NCBI RefSeq assembly: GCF_001586785.1
Contig: NZ_LUFH02000014.1
Location: 1-64,000, forward strand
Source of the DNA: Sphaerospermopsis aphanizomenoides BCCUSP55
GTDB lineage: Bacteria; Cyanobacteriota; Cyanobacteriia; Cyanobacteriales; Nostocaceae
Reading direction: 5' to 3'
DNA length: 64,000 nt
Shown: one piece after another, positions 8,237 to 17,198 of the stretch
How positions within the stretch are numbered: position 1 is the stretch's first letter
Layout of the letters: every line of letters starts with the position of its first letter
Notes under the pieces: generated by a model
The model's input: the letters and a program-made list of their open reading frames with translations, nothing else
What the model was told of the DNA's origin: nothing
Database searches by the model: none
Position numbers and translations under genes: made by a program

Positions 8237-9028
8237 TTTCGACTATTATTAGCTAAAACTCATAATTATTACTAATATCCTGACCTTTAGGAACAAAAAA
8301 TACCCATTATATATCAATACTTTTCGGTTAAGCCCAAAAAATATCATTATGTAGGTTGGGTTGACGTTAGGAAACCCAACATTGATAGACTTTTGTTGGG
8401 TTGCGCTATCGCTTAACCCAACCTACGAAAACTCTTAACTAATATCTTGACCTTTAGGAACAAAAAATACCCATTATATATCAACAAAGTATGGGAATTA
8501 TTTGTCATTATTATTACCACGACTACCACTTAAATAATTCTTACAGTAGAGGTGACAAGTGATTTATTTCTCTAAAATGTATATCTGTCCCAAGTAGCTA
8601 ATTATAACTATCAGCCTTTTCAATCCCCCTAAATCCCCTTAAAAAAAGGGACTTTGATCGATTTCCCCCCTTAGTCAGTGAGGTTAGGGCGGATCTAGTC
8701 CAAAAATCTGTTCTCATTCAACCAACAAAGACTATAAATAAGTGCAAATAAGCAGTAATATATTACAAAAAAGCCTTACCATCATTGAGATGAACATCTT
8801 TGGTTGAAGCAGGAAGCAAACACCAAAACTGTGCTCTGTTTTGAGATATGAGCGCTTTGTGTAAGTGTTGTATTGCACATTATATGCAAAGTTTCTACAA
8901 GGTTTCTAGATCAAGTATATTTATCAAGTATATTTTTATCTCAAGTGCGAAAATAATTTTTATTTAATTTTTCTTTTTTAATACTTTTTAGATCAATTGG
9001 CTAAATATTTACGCTAAAGGAGATAGAC
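8237..9028. other. 792-bp repeat-containing intergenic region
   Basis: No gene is seen. A ~45-bp segment containing TGACCTTTAGGAACAAAA occurs twice, at about 8277-8321 and 8442-8486. Between the copies is a palindromic unit (8351-8426). Around 8620-8700 is a dispersed-repeat-like stretch (CCCCCTAAATCCCCTTAAAA... followed by GGTTAGGGCGGATC). A related motif occurs near 32320-32400. The last ~200 bp is AT-rich and probably holds the promoter of the downstream RodZ-like gene. Confidence 0.65.
8351..8426. repeat. 76-bp inverted-repeat unit (GTAGGTTGGGTT ends)
   Basis: The unit starts GTAGGTTGGGTT and ends AACCCAACCTAC, a 12-bp perfect inverted repeat. A second internal pair is AACCCAAC/GTTGGGTT. 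It looks like a small non-autonomous repeat. A related partial unit containing TTGTAGGTTGGGTTGAGG occurs near 44145 inside the hupL element. Confidence 0.8.
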
Positions 9029-9799
9029 GTGACTGTTTTCAATGAATGCCAACAAGAACAGCTAAAAGAAATAACTGCTCGGTTAAGAACGATTAGACAA
9101 GAACAGCATATAAGTCTAGAAGAAATAGCTATTCAAACACATATTCGACTAGCTTTTTTACAAGCTTTAGAAGAATGGCGATTTGAGGATTTACCTGAAC
9201 CTGTTTTTGTGCAAGGATTTATCCGCCGCTATGCAGATAAATTAGGGCTAGATGGTACTGCGTTAGCAAACAGCTTTGAAGTTAATATTTTTCCTCCAGC
9301 ACCCCATCCTTCAACGCCACCATTCAGTTTATATGTACCCCTATTTATTCCTTACATTGTCTTATTAATAGCTGCGGTTGTTGGACTTTTCTATTTACTT
9401 AAAATAGAATTTCCAGGTAAGTCATTAGCTAAAAAACAAAATCCGATATTAAGTGTTCAACAAAAAAACCTATCATCTCCTTCAAGTTCAGTAAATTTAT
9501 CAACTCCAACTATTACACCTCTGGCTACAACTGCACCAACTCCAACTATTACACCTCTTGCAGATGTTATAGTTTCTTTAGAACTTCAAGGCGATTCATG
9601 GGTACAAGTAAAAGCCGATGGTAAAACTGAATTTGAGGGAATTTTAACCAACGGAAAACAAAAAAAATGGACAGCAAAAAAGTCTTTGACTGTCCGTGCT
9701 GGTAATGCAGGTGCGGTGTTAGTTTCCGTGAATGAACAAGAACCGAAATTATTAGGAAAACAAGGTCAAGTGAAGGAATTTACATACAATAAACAGTAG
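9029..9799 (+). CDS. RodZ-type protein (HTH_25, membrane segment, DUF4115)
   Basis: A 256-residue protein starting at GTG 9029 with AAGGAGA 8 bp upstream. Residues 5-75 are the HTH_25 domain (LRTIRQEQHISLEEIAIQTH, VFVQGFIRRYADKLGL). Residues 107-128 are a membrane segment (IPYIVLLIAAVVGLFYLL). A Thr/Pro-rich linker contains two TPTITPLA repeats. Residues 180-256 form a DUF4115-like domain (SWVQVKADGKTEFEGIL). The order matches RodZ, the membrane anchor that couples MreB filaments to wall synthesis. Compared with the gene at 7058 it has the standard RodZ layout, so it is the better candidate for the true RodZ. Confidence 0.85.
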   Translation: MTVFNECQQEQLKEITARLRTIRQEQHISLEEIAIQTHIRLAFLQALEEWRFEDLPEPVFVQGFIRRYADKLGLDGTALANSFEVNIFPPAPHPSTPPFSLYVPLFIPYIVLLIAAVVGLFYLLKIEFPGKSLAKKQNPILSVQQKNLSSPSSSVNLSTPTITPLATTAPTPTITPLADVIVSLELQGDSWVQVKADGKTEFEGILTNGKQKKWTAKKSLTVRAGNAGAVLVSVNEQEPKLLGKQGQVKEFTYNKQ

Positions 9800-9806
9800 T
9801 CATTCG

Positions 9807-9905
9807 ATTTTGGATTTTGGATTTTGGATTTTGGATTTTCCCCACGGATAAATCCGGGGGATTGTAATATAACAGGTGACAGGTAACAGGTGACAGGTGA
9901 CAGTG
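9807..9905. repeat. short tandem repeats after the RodZ-type gene
   Basis: Positions 9807-9840 are GGATTTT heptamers and about 9870-9903 are AACAGGTGACAGGT-type repeats. They occupy most of the gap between two convergent genes. Confidence 0.8.
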
Positions 9906-10004
9906 ATAAATTCAGGTTCAACTGTCTAAGTTTTAGTTTTGGCGAATGTCCTAACTACCTGGTCTACAGCTATAAAAAACAACTGACCACTGACCACTGA
10001 TGCA

Positions 10005-11462
10005 TTAAGCTATTTTCGCTTTTTGCAGATGCCAATTAGTTGATTGTTCGTAAGAGTATGCTACTTGAAAAAGTTGGTCTTCTCCCAAGACTTTACCAAT
10101 TAACTGTAGTCCAATTGGTAGACCTTTGCTATCAAAACCACAAGGTATGCTGATACCTGGTAAACCTGCAAGATTCACAGGAATTGTCATCAAGTCATTT
10201 AAATACATACTCAAGGGATCGGTGATTTTTTCCCCGGCTTGAAATGCTGTGGTGGGTGCAGTGGGAGAGACTAAAACATCAACTTGTTGAAAAGCTGTTT
10301 CAAAGTCTTCTTTAATCAATGTGCGGACTTTTTGTGCTTTCAAGTAATAGGCATCATAATAACCGGCACTGAGGGCATAAGTACCAATCATAATCCGGCG
10401 TTTGACTTCTGTTCCAAATCCCATTGCACGGGTGCGGGTGTACATGGAAAGTAGGTTGTCTGCATCTTCGGAACGTAAACCATATTTTACGCCATCATAA
10501 CGGGCGAGGTTGGCTGATGCTTCCGATGGAGCGATAATATAGTAGCTGGGTACGCCATAACGGAAACGGGGACAGGAAATATAATGAATTTCTGCACCTA
10601 AAGTTTCTAGTTGTGCGATCGCTTGATTTACAGATGCTTCTACTTCTGGATCTAAACCTTCACCAAAGGTTTCTTTAATCACACCAACTTTGAGTTTTTT
10701 ACCTTTTAAATCTGGTGTTAAATTGGCAGTGTAATCAGGAATTTCGACTTTTAAACTGGTGGAGTCTTGGGGATCATAACCTGCGATCGCATTTAACAAA
10801 ATCGCTGCATCTTCCACACTTCTACCAAAAGGACCAATTTGATCCAAAGACGAAGCATAAGCCACCAAACCATAACGGGAAACTAACCCGTAAGTCGGTT
10901 TCATCCCCACCACACCGCAAAAAGAAGCTGGTTGACGAATTGAACCACCCGTATCTGAACCTAGAGAAACAACACATTCTTCTGCTGCTACAGCTGCTGC
11001 TGAACCACCGGAAGAACCACCAGGAACTCTTGTTAAGTCCCAAGGGTTAGCAGTAACTTGATAAGCGGAGTTTTCGGTGGAACTACCCATTGCAAACTCG
11101 TCCAAGTTGGTTTTACCAACCGTTACCGCCCCAGCATCGGCGAGTTTTTGGGTTACGGTTGACTCATAGGGTGGGATAAAGTTTTCTAGAATTTTAGAAG
11201 CGCAGGTAGTACGAATTCCCTTGGTACACATATTATCTTTTACACCGATGGGAATCCCTGCTAAGATGCCAATTTCTTCTCCAGCAGCGATTTTTGCATC
11301 CACAGCACGAGCCTGTTCTAAAGCCTGTTGTGTCGTTACACTTAAGAAACTGTGCAGTTTTGGTTCTAATGCTTGAATGCGGTCTAACGCTTCTTGGGTG
11401 ATTTCAACAGCAGAACGTTCTTTTTTTACTAGCTGTTCGTGCAACTCGCGGATGGATGCCAT
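10005..11462 (-). CDS. gatA: Asp/Glu-tRNA amidotransferase subunit A
   Basis: A 485-residue amidase-signature protein of full family length. The catalytic triad is Lys75 (PIGVKDN), Ser150 in the GGSSGGS loop, and the nucleophile Ser174 in TGGSIRQP. As part of GatCAB it releases ammonia from glutamine to convert mischarged Glu-tRNA(Gln), and in many bacteria Asp-tRNA(Asn), to the correct amide. Here gatA stands alone, with no gatB or gatC adjacent in the window, which is common in cyanobacteria. ATG 11462 gives the expected N-terminus ([11 protein letters not shown]). Confidence 0.97.
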   Translation of the reverse strand: MASIRELHEQLVKKERSAVEITQEALDRIQALEPKLHSFLSVTTQQALEQARAVDAKIAAGEEIGILAGIPIGVKDNMCTKGIRTTCASKILENFIPPYESTVTQKLADAGAVTVGKTNLDEFAMGSSTENSAYQVTANPWDLTRVPGGSSGGSAAAVAAEECVVSLGSDTGGSIRQPASFCGVVGMKPTYGLVSRYGLVAYASSLDQIGPFGRSVEDAAILLNAIAGYDPQDSTSLKVEIPDYTANLTPDLKGKKLKVGVIKETFGEGLDPEVEASVNQAIAQLETLGAEIHYISCPRFRYGVPSYYIIAPSEASANLARYDGVKYGLRSEDADNLLSMYTRTRAMGFGTEVKRRIMIGTYALSAGYYDAYYLKAQKVRTLIKEDFETAFQQVDVLVSPTAPTTAFQAGEKITDPLSMYLNDLMTIPVNLAGLPGISIPCGFDSKGLPIGLQLIGKVLGEDQLFQVAYSYEQSTNWHLQKAKIA

Positions 11463-11654
11463 ATTTTTTCTCTTTATTAATCAAGTCATTGATTTTAGCA
11501 TTTACAGGTGTGGGGATGGTGTTTTGTTGGATCGCACGCAAAGACGCAAAGGTGCAGAGAGGGGTTTTGAGGGTTGGGTGATGGTAAATTATACTTTTGG
11601 ATTCTATAGTTTTGGCATCCTGCCCGATTAAAAAAATAAGGTAACATTTTGAAT

Positions 11655-12071
11655 ATGCCCGCAAAAGACATTTATCACAATACTGTTAAAAATGCTTTAA
11701 TTAAGGAAGGTTGGATAATTACAGATGACCCTCTACATTTAAAATGGGGTCAAAAAGATATGTATGTAGATTTAGGAGCAAAACAACTTTTAGCCGCAGA
11801 ACAAGGAACTAGAAAAATTGCTGTGGAAATTAAAAGTTTTGTTAGTCCTTCAGAAATGGCAGACTTGAAAGATGCTATTGGTGGATTTGTTTTGTATCGT
11901 GCTGTGATGAATCGTCTAGAACCGGACAGAATTTTATATTTAGGAGTTCGTGACGCTGTATTTAGAGATTTATTTGAAGAACCAATTGGTAAACTTTTAA
12001 TAGAAAGTGAAAACGTCAACTTACTTGTTTTCAATGCTGAAGATGAGAGGATAATTCAATGGATACCTTAG
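11655..12071 (+). CDS. xisH: XisH-family element excision factor / nuclease-fold protein
   Basis: A 138-residue protein starting MPAKDIYHNTVK at ATG 11655. The frame extends two codons upstream to a TTG. Its sequence matches the XisH family, first known as a factor needed for fdxN-element excision in Anabaena. Asp39 followed by Glu58-x-Lys60 (VEIK) fits a PD-(D/E)XK-like core. It overlaps xisI by 13 bp. No fdxN element or xisF is visible here. XisH/XisI pairs are widespread in cyanobacteria, so a toxin-antitoxin or defence-like role is as likely as an excision role. Confidence 0.9.
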   Translation: MPAKDIYHNTVKNALIKEGWIITDDPLHLKWGQKDMYVDLGAKQLLAAEQGTRKIAVEIKSFVSPSEMADLKDAIGGFVLYRAVMNRLEPDRILYLGVRDAVFRDLFEEPIGKLLIESENVNLLVFNAEDERIIQWIP

Positions 12072-12394
12072 ATAATTTTCGTCGGATTATTAGGGAAGTT
12101 TTAATACCTTATACACAAATTCCTTATTCTTATGGATTGATTGAATGTAAAACAGTTTTTGATGAGGAAAATGATAGTTATTTATTAATAACTTTGGGTT
12201 GGCAGGATCATAAAAGGATTCATGGTTGTTTGGTGCATTTGGATATTATTGATGGGAAAATTTGGGTACAAAGAGATGATACAGAAGATGGTGTTACTTA
12301 TGAGTTAGAAGCGGCGGGAATTCCTAAAGATAAAATTGTGTTGGGTTTTCATCCGCAAAATGTTAGACAGCATACAGGTTATGCAGTTATGTAA
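12059..12394 (+). CDS. xisI: XisI-family protein
   Basis: A 111-residue protein starting MDTLDNFRRIIREVLI, overlapping the end of xisH by 13 bp, which implies translational coupling. It has the usual XisI features: YELEAAGIPKDKIVLGFHP and a C-terminal RQHTGYAV. XisI always partners XisH and may restrain or guide it. The biochemical role is unknown. Confidence 0.9.
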   Translation: MDTLDNFRRIIREVLIPYTQIPYSYGLIECKTVFDEENDSYLLITLGWQDHKRIHGCLVHLDIIDGKIWVQRDDTEDGVTYELEAAGIPKDKIVLGFHPQNVRQHTGYAVM

Positions 12395-12433
12395 GTTTAA
12401 TTAATCAATGCAAAACTAAACAAAAAGAGCAAG

Positions 12434-12688
12434 ATGAATATTAACCTGAACTTATCACCAGAACTAGAACACGAACTTTATACGGAAGCAGAAAAACTTA
12501 ATTTACCTTTATCTGAATATATTTTACGTATTTTATCTACAAGAAAAAGTGTAGATATTTTACCAAAAACAGGAGCAGAACTGGTTAAATATTGGGAAAA
12601 TGAAGGAGTAATTAATTCCCGTCCTGATATTACTGATAGTCAAGTTTATGCTCGTGAGTTGCGTCATCAGGCTGAAACACGGGAGTAA
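12434..12688 (+). CDS. antitoxin-like small protein (RHH type), solitary
   Basis: An 84-residue protein beginning MNINLNLSPELEHELYTEAEKLNL, a pattern typical of ribbon-helix-helix or VapB-like antitoxins in cyanobacteria (beta strand, then helix with LPLSEYILRIL). The C-terminal part (TGAELVKYWENEGV) would be the toxin-binding tail. No toxin gene follows; the next 168 bp are non-coding and AT-rich. It lies 39 bp after xisI and could be co-transcribed with it. Confidence 0.6.
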   Translation: MNINLNLSPELEHELYTEAEKLNLPLSEYILRILSTRKSVDILPKTGAELVKYWENEGVINSRPDITDSQVYARELRHQAETRE

Positions 12689-12856
12689 CCTTATTACAGC
12701 ACAACCTTATAAAAGATGAAAAATTATGAATTTTTTTACATACCATTTATTTAAGATCATGCAACTCAAAGGAGTATTAAAAATTGGCGTACTAATCTAA
12801 TCTAAAATAGAATAAAATCAACCATAACAACACAAAAGTTTATCCTCAAAATACCT

Positions 12857-13141
12857 ATGACACTAACCCTTGATCTATCACCAGAGTTAGAGCAATATCT
12901 TTTACAAGAAGCCAATCAGCATGGACTTTCTGTAGAAACACTAGCATTGCAACTTTTAACAAATTCTATTTTATTAAAACAAAAGCAAGCCAAAGCAGTG
13001 AATCTTATTCAATCTTGGATAGATGATGAAGATGAGTCAGATCAGCAAGAAACAGGTGAATATTTAATTCATGCTTTGGATAATGATCGGTTGTCTGAAC
13101 GCAAATTATTTCCTGTTGAAATGAAGGGGATTACTTGGTGA
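12857..13141 (+). CDS. antitoxin-like small protein, partner toxin decayed
   Basis: A 94-residue protein, MTLTLDLSPELEQYLLQEANQ, with the same N-terminal RHH-like pattern as the gene at 12434. Its stop overlaps a GTG that opens a 13-residue remnant of a PIN-domain toxin (13138-13179). The pair was therefore once a type II toxin-antitoxin operon. Confidence 0.65.
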   Translation: MTLTLDLSPELEQYLLQEANQHGLSVETLALQLLTNSILLKQKQAKAVNLIQSWIDDEDESDQQETGEYLIHALDNDRLSERKLFPVEMKGITW

Positions 13142-13179
13142 ACCGAGTCATTATTTTGGATACAGGTCTTGGATATTGA
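13138..13179 (+). pseudogene. remnant of a PIN-domain toxin
   Basis: GTG at 13138 overlaps the preceding stop codon. It opens a frame encoding MNRVIILDTGLGY followed by TGA. VIILDTGPLG-like starts are typical of PIN toxins, with the Asp as the first metal ligand; here the frame stops after 13 residues and nothing PIN-like follows. I read this as a large deletion leaving only the toxin start. Confidence 0.55.
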
Positions 13180-13220
13180 ATGCTATAATAAAACAAGTGT
13201 AATTTATTGACTATCAAAAT

Positions 13221-13550
13221 ATGGAAATAATAGCTATTCAAGTAGATGCTGAGGTTGCCAAAGCTTATCAAGCAGCAGAACCACAAAAACAGCAAAAAAT
13301 TCAAACTATTGTTAACGATTGGCTCAAATTAATTATTCAAGAAAAATCCCTAGATGAAATCATTGCAGAAATGCAAGAACAAGCAAAAAATAAGGGGTTA
13401 ACTCAAGAATATTTGCCATTTCATCAACCAGATCAAATTACTCAACAGTTAGATGCTGTATATGCGGATGAAGATAGCAGTATTGATCCATTATTTGTAA
13501 GTCTACAAGCCCATACAATATCTGAAGAAAATTTTACTCCTGACTCCTGA
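13221..13550 (+). CDS. antitoxin-like protein with an eroded C-terminus
   Basis: A 109-residue protein. Residues 1-60 (MEIIAIQVDAEVAKAYQAAE, then KSLDEIIAEMQEQAKNKGLT) resemble short cyanobacterial VapB-like antitoxins. Residues 65-105 (LDAVYADEDSSIDPLFVSLQ) resemble the tail of a different antitoxin family that usually precedes MazF/PemK toxins. The last four residues (TPDS) and the stop are read from a TGACTCC tandem repeat, so the original end has been replaced. No toxin follows. A fusion of two antitoxins is possible. Confidence 0.55.
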   Translation: MEIIAIQVDAEVAKAYQAAEPQKQQKIQTIVNDWLKLIIQEKSLDEIIAEMQEQAKNKGLTQEYLPFHQPDQITQQLDAVYADEDSSIDPLFVSLQAHTISEENFTPDS

Positions 13551-13579
13551 CTCCTAACTCCTGCTATAAATGCGATCGC

Positions 13580-14221
13580 CTATTTATTAGATATCATCCC
13601 CTCATTCAAAGTTTTCAAAACCTGCTGTATATCTCCCGCTAATAACGCCTTCACATTTAACCATAAACCAGCAAATTCAAGACTACGAATAATTCCCTCT
13701 GCATCCGGTTTCATCTCTACATATTTGCTATCTTCCAACACAAACCAATCAATTTCACACTCAAACGTCCGCCAAACAATATACTCTTTTACTCCATTAC
13801 GTTGATAAGCCCGTTTTTTATCATGTAAGTCATAAGAAGCTGTACTTGCGGAAATTTCTACCACCAGTTCCGGCGCACCCGCAATATAACCATCAGCATC
13901 AATTCTGGCATTTCCATCTACTCTAAATAACACTACATCGGGTTGCGGTTCGTTGTCATTATCAAGCCGCACAGTGGGTTCAACACCCAACTCGATCCCA
14001 CCAACAGCAGTTTTGTAAGTCCATAACCAGCCTATCAAATCGCCATGTGGTTTAGCATGGGGTGTAAAGCGTAAAGGAGAAGCCACGTATACAATACCTT
14101 CAATTAATTCAGCTTTTTTGACATGAGGTGAAGCCGCATAACGACGTTCAAATTCTCCACGATGCAAGCGATCGCCATTTTCTAGAAGTGGTAAAGTCGG
14201 GGGAGATTTAGCAATAGTCAT
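13580..14221 (-). CDS. Uma2-family PD-(D/E)XK nuclease-like protein
   Basis: A 213-residue protein with the Uma2 motif set: PQPDVVLF around Asp95, ELVVEIS with Glu122, and the following DLHDKKRAYQRNGVKEYIVW with Lys135/136. This family has a restriction-endonuclease fold and is greatly expanded in cyanobacteria; its cellular role is unknown. The first ATG (14221) is used. It is convergent with the antitoxin-like gene at 13221 and ends the xisHI/antitoxin accessory patch. Confidence 0.9.
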   Translation of the reverse strand: MTIAKSPPTLPLLENGDRLHRGEFERRYAASPHVKKAELIEGIVYVASPLRFTPHAKPHGDLIGWLWTYKTAVGGIELGVEPTVRLDNDNEPQPDVVLFRVDGNARIDADGYIAGAPELVVEISASTASYDLHDKKRAYQRNGVKEYIVWRTFECEIDWFVLEDSKYVEMKPDAEGIIRSLEFAGLWLNVKALLAGDIQQVLKTLNEGMISNK

Positions 14222-14446
14222 GGCGGTTACAAATATTTAAATTTATTACCTAGTTTTTGCATCCAGTATAGGCAGTTCCTACTCTAAAGATAACAAATCA
14301 TTTAAAACTACTTAATTTTATGGCGGGATAGGTATAATGCTATCGCCTATCTTGTAAGCTGGGTTAAGGCTAAGTTGATAATATAACTTCATAAACAGCT
14401 AATTGAGTTGAGTTATATTTGTAGTATAAAAAATGCCTAAATATCT

Positions 14447-15652
14447 ATGTCTTCCCATTCCTCACCGCAACCATCATCAGAAGCAGAAAACTGTCTTCGT
14501 GAAAAACTGATTCGCTCAATTTGGCTATTAGGTGATAAATACCCCTATTCATTTGCAATTGATGGCTCTTGTCAGATCATCAACCATAGTCGTGACGGAC
14601 ACTACACTATCTCACCGGATGCTCGGTCTGTTTTCCTGACTTGGACAACTCCTTCTTACACTGAAGAATTGCGTGTACTGGAAGATGGAAGTTTTTTCTT
14701 GAGTGGGAGTTTATTAGTTGAAGTTGATAAATCAGGCGATCGTTATTTTCCTTGCTATCCTCTACCCCAACCTGATGTATATGCCCGGTTTGAAATTGAC
14801 ACGGGTAAAATGCCCAATTATGGCAATATCTCCCTGGAAGGTTTGCAAGTAAGGTTGATTTCTACCGATTTTGGCGAGAATTTTTTATCTGAACAAGTGC
14901 GCGAGTTTCAGACTCAAGAGGAAGCGGAGGAATACTATTACTCCACCATTGTCAGTAATGACCCTTACTATTCATCTCATTCCATCGGTGAACCTGTTTA
15001 CCTGGAACTCTCCGATCACAAGTCCCACAAGTTCTATGAAGTCACTGTTGAGGGGTTTACTCTCAAAATCCGCTATGGGCGCATTGGTAGTTCTGGAAAA
15101 ACCGATAGCATCATCTACAAAACACCCCGTAAACTCCAAGCTGCGGCTGAGAAAAAAATAAATGAAAAGTTGAAAAAAGGTTATTTAATATTGCCTCAGT
15201 CGGAGCAACGTCCATCAGAGCTTGCTAAATCATCTTCACGTACCCAAAAAGCAAAAACAACTTCCCAAGCAGATTCAATTCCCTACTGGCTACCAGAAGA
15301 TTTTCGCGTTTTTACAGATGACATGGATATGGTTGGCATTTATCCTGATGGAGAGCAGGGAGTTGAGGAGCGAATTTTACCTACTGTGAATCAGTACACT
15401 GGTGCAGATGGCGGTTATGTGGCGTTTTACTCACGAGATCCAGCAAAGGCCGTGTATTCGGTAGGTGGGGATATCTATGTGGTGGGGCAAATTCGGCTCA
15501 AAGGTAGATATATAGGCAGCATTTTTCATCCAGAGGGTTACGAAAATCAAGATATCAGTGCTGTTCCAGAATTTAAAGCTTTATGCCGTCAAACTTTTGG
15601 TGTGGAAGGATGGGCAGGAGGGGACACGGGAGGCTGGTTTGACCTTTGGTAA
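14447..15652 (+). CDS. WGR-domain protein of unknown function
   Basis: A 401-residue soluble protein. Residues 185-255 contain a WGR-type domain (KFYEVTVEGFTLKIRYGRIGSSG, then AAAEKKINEKLKKGY), found in PARPs and in bacterial MolR-like proteins, and often nucleic-acid-binding. The N-terminal ~170 residues and the C-terminal ~120 residues (ending GWAGGDTGGWFDLW) have no recognised motif. It precedes the split dnaE gene on the same strand but with a 190-bp gap, so it is probably independent. Confidence 0.75.
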   Translation: MSSHSSPQPSSEAENCLREKLIRSIWLLGDKYPYSFAIDGSCQIINHSRDGHYTISPDARSVFLTWTTPSYTEELRVLEDGSFFLSGSLLVEVDKSGDRYFPCYPLPQPDVYARFEIDTGKMPNYGNISLEGLQVRLISTDFGENFLSEQVREFQTQEEAEEYYYSTIVSNDPYYSSHSIGEPVYLELSDHKSHKFYEVTVEGFTLKIRYGRIGSSGKTDSIIYKTPRKLQAAAEKKINEKLKKGYLILPQSEQRPSELAKSSSRTQKAKTTSQADSIPYWLPEDFRVFTDDMDMVGIYPDGEQGVEERILPTVNQYTGADGGYVAFYSRDPAKAVYSVGGDIYVVGQIRLKGRYIGSIFHPEGYENQDISAVPEFKALCRQTFGVEGWAGGDTGGWFDLW

Positions 15653-15842
15653 AAAGTTTACTGTGAAGATCGTGGTAGAAGAAACCCAATTGGCTGTTTA
15701 TTTGAATGACACCTTTCTCTCTCATTCCCGACACCGTATCCAATCGGCGGAAATTGATTATACCCCACAGATGAAAGCTGCCATAAATCATCATGGTTAG
15801 CCTAAAATCAGTGAATCAACAAATTTTATCAAGATAATTAAT

Positions 15843-17198
15843 ATGGTTAAAATAGTTTCACGTCAATACTTAGGTCAAGCCAATGTTTATGATATTGGTG
15901 TTGAGACAGATCATAATTTTGCGATTAAAAATGGTTTAATTGCCTCTAATTGTTTCAATAAATCCCATTCTACAGCTTACGGTTACGTCACTTATCAAAC
16001 TGCATATTTAAAAGCCAATTATCCCTTGGAATATATGGCGGCGCTGTTAACCGCTAACAGTGGTGATACAGACAAAGTGCAGAAATATCTCAACAACTGC
16101 ACAACTATGGGGATTGAAATTGATCCACCAGATATTAACCGTTCTGGTTTAGATTTTACGCCAGCAGATGGAAAGATTTTATTTGGATTTTCAGCAGTGC
16201 GGAATGTGGGACAAAATGCTATTAGTGCAATTTTAGAAGCGAGAGCAGAGGGAGGAGAATTTAAATCCCTGGGCGATTTTTGCGATCGCATTGATTTACG
16301 TACTGTTAACCGTCGGACTTTAGAATCATTGATTCAGTGTGGAGCTTTTGACAAAATTCAACCCAACCGCCAACAATTAATTCGAGACTTAGAATTAGTA
16401 TATGAGTGGGCGCAATCCCGCGCTAGAGATAGAGCTAGTGGCCAGGGAAATTTATTTGATTTTATGGGTGGTGGATTTGGTAGTAATAATCATCAACCTG
16501 CCAAAAATACTTTTGAATCTGCTCCCAAAGCAGAAGCAACTCTGGATTTTCCACCCCAGGAAAAGTTACGAATGGAAAAAGAACTATTAGGTTTTTATGT
16601 ATCCGCTCACCCACTTAAAGATATCAAAAAATCCTCATCACTGTTGGCACCAATTAATCTGTCACACTTGGGAGAACAGAAAGATAAGGCTATGATTTGT
16701 GCCATTGTCATGCTGAATAATGTCAAAAAAGTGGTGACAAAAAAAGGCGATCAAATGGCAATTTTACAAATAGAAGACCTCACAGCATCATTAGAAGCAA
16801 TTGTCTTTCCTAAAAACTATGAACGAGTTAGTTCACTCTTACAAGTTGATGCTAGATTAATTATTTGGGGTAAAGTAGATAAACGAGATGATCAAACTCA
16901 ATTTATTGTCGAGGATGCAGAACAAGTTGAGAAAGTCCAGATGGTAGTAGTAGAACTAAATCCCAAAGAAGCTTCTGACTTGGAAGTAAAGCGCCATCTC
17001 AGTTCAATCTTAACAGAACAATCAGGAGACAAAAATCAAGCAAAAGTTCCAGTTATTGGTATTATTCAGTCTGGTAGCTCTCGTCAACTTGTGCGTTTTG
17101 GCAAGAAATATTGGGTACAGGATTCTTTCTTTGCTGTGCAGTCTTTAAAAAATGCTCAATTTCCTGCTCATGTCAAACAATTGACGGACAATTCGTAG
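15843..17198 (+). CDS. dnaE: DNA polymerase III alpha subunit, C-terminal half with split intein IntC
   Basis: A 451-residue protein. Residues 1-36 are the C-intein of the cyanobacterial split DnaE intein: it starts MVKIVSRQYLG, contains NVYDIGVETDHNF, and ends IASN, followed by the +1 Cys37 of the CFN extein. The catalytic terminal Asn36, the penultimate region and Cys37 are intact. Residues 37-451 are the DnaE C-terminal part: end of the polymerase/thumb region, HhH, OB fold (MICAIVMLNNVKKVVTKKGD) and tail. The N-half gene with IntN must lie elsewhere; protein trans-splicing joins the two into the replicative polymerase. This is a normal split gene, not a truncation. Confidence 0.97.
   Translation: MVKIVSRQYLGQANVYDIGVETDHNFAIKNGLIASNCFNKSHSTAYGYVTYQTAYLKANYPLEYMAALLTANSGDTDKVQKYLNNCTTMGIEIDPPDINRSGLDFTPADGKILFGFSAVRNVGQNAISAILEARAEGGEFKSLGDFCDRIDLRTVNRRTLESLIQCGAFDKIQPNRQQLIRDLELVYEWAQSRARDRASGQGNLFDFMGGGFGSNNHQPAKNTFESAPKAEATLDFPPQEKLRMEKELLGFYVSAHPLKDIKKSSSLLAPINLSHLGEQKDKAMICAIVMLNNVKKVVTKKGDQMAILQIEDLTASLEAIVFPKNYERVSSLLQVDARLIIWGKVDKRDDQTQFIVEDAEQVEKVQMVVVELNPKEASDLEVKRHLSSILTEQSGDKNQAKVPVIGIIQSGSSRQLVRFGKKYWVQDSFFAVQSLKNAQFPAHVKQLTDNS

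Noticed and set aside
10715..11050. Open frames of 111 (plus) and 73 (minus) codons inside gatA
   Set aside because: They lie fully within gatA in other frames and have biased, low-information composition.
11655..12394. xisH/xisI as evidence for an fdxN element in this window
   Set aside because: No xisF, no split fdxN and no nif genes are present here; xisHI pairs commonly occur alone.
15843..17198. Reading dnaE as a 5'-truncated gene
   Set aside because: The first 36 residues are a complete C-intein with intact splicing residues, so the gene is naturally split.
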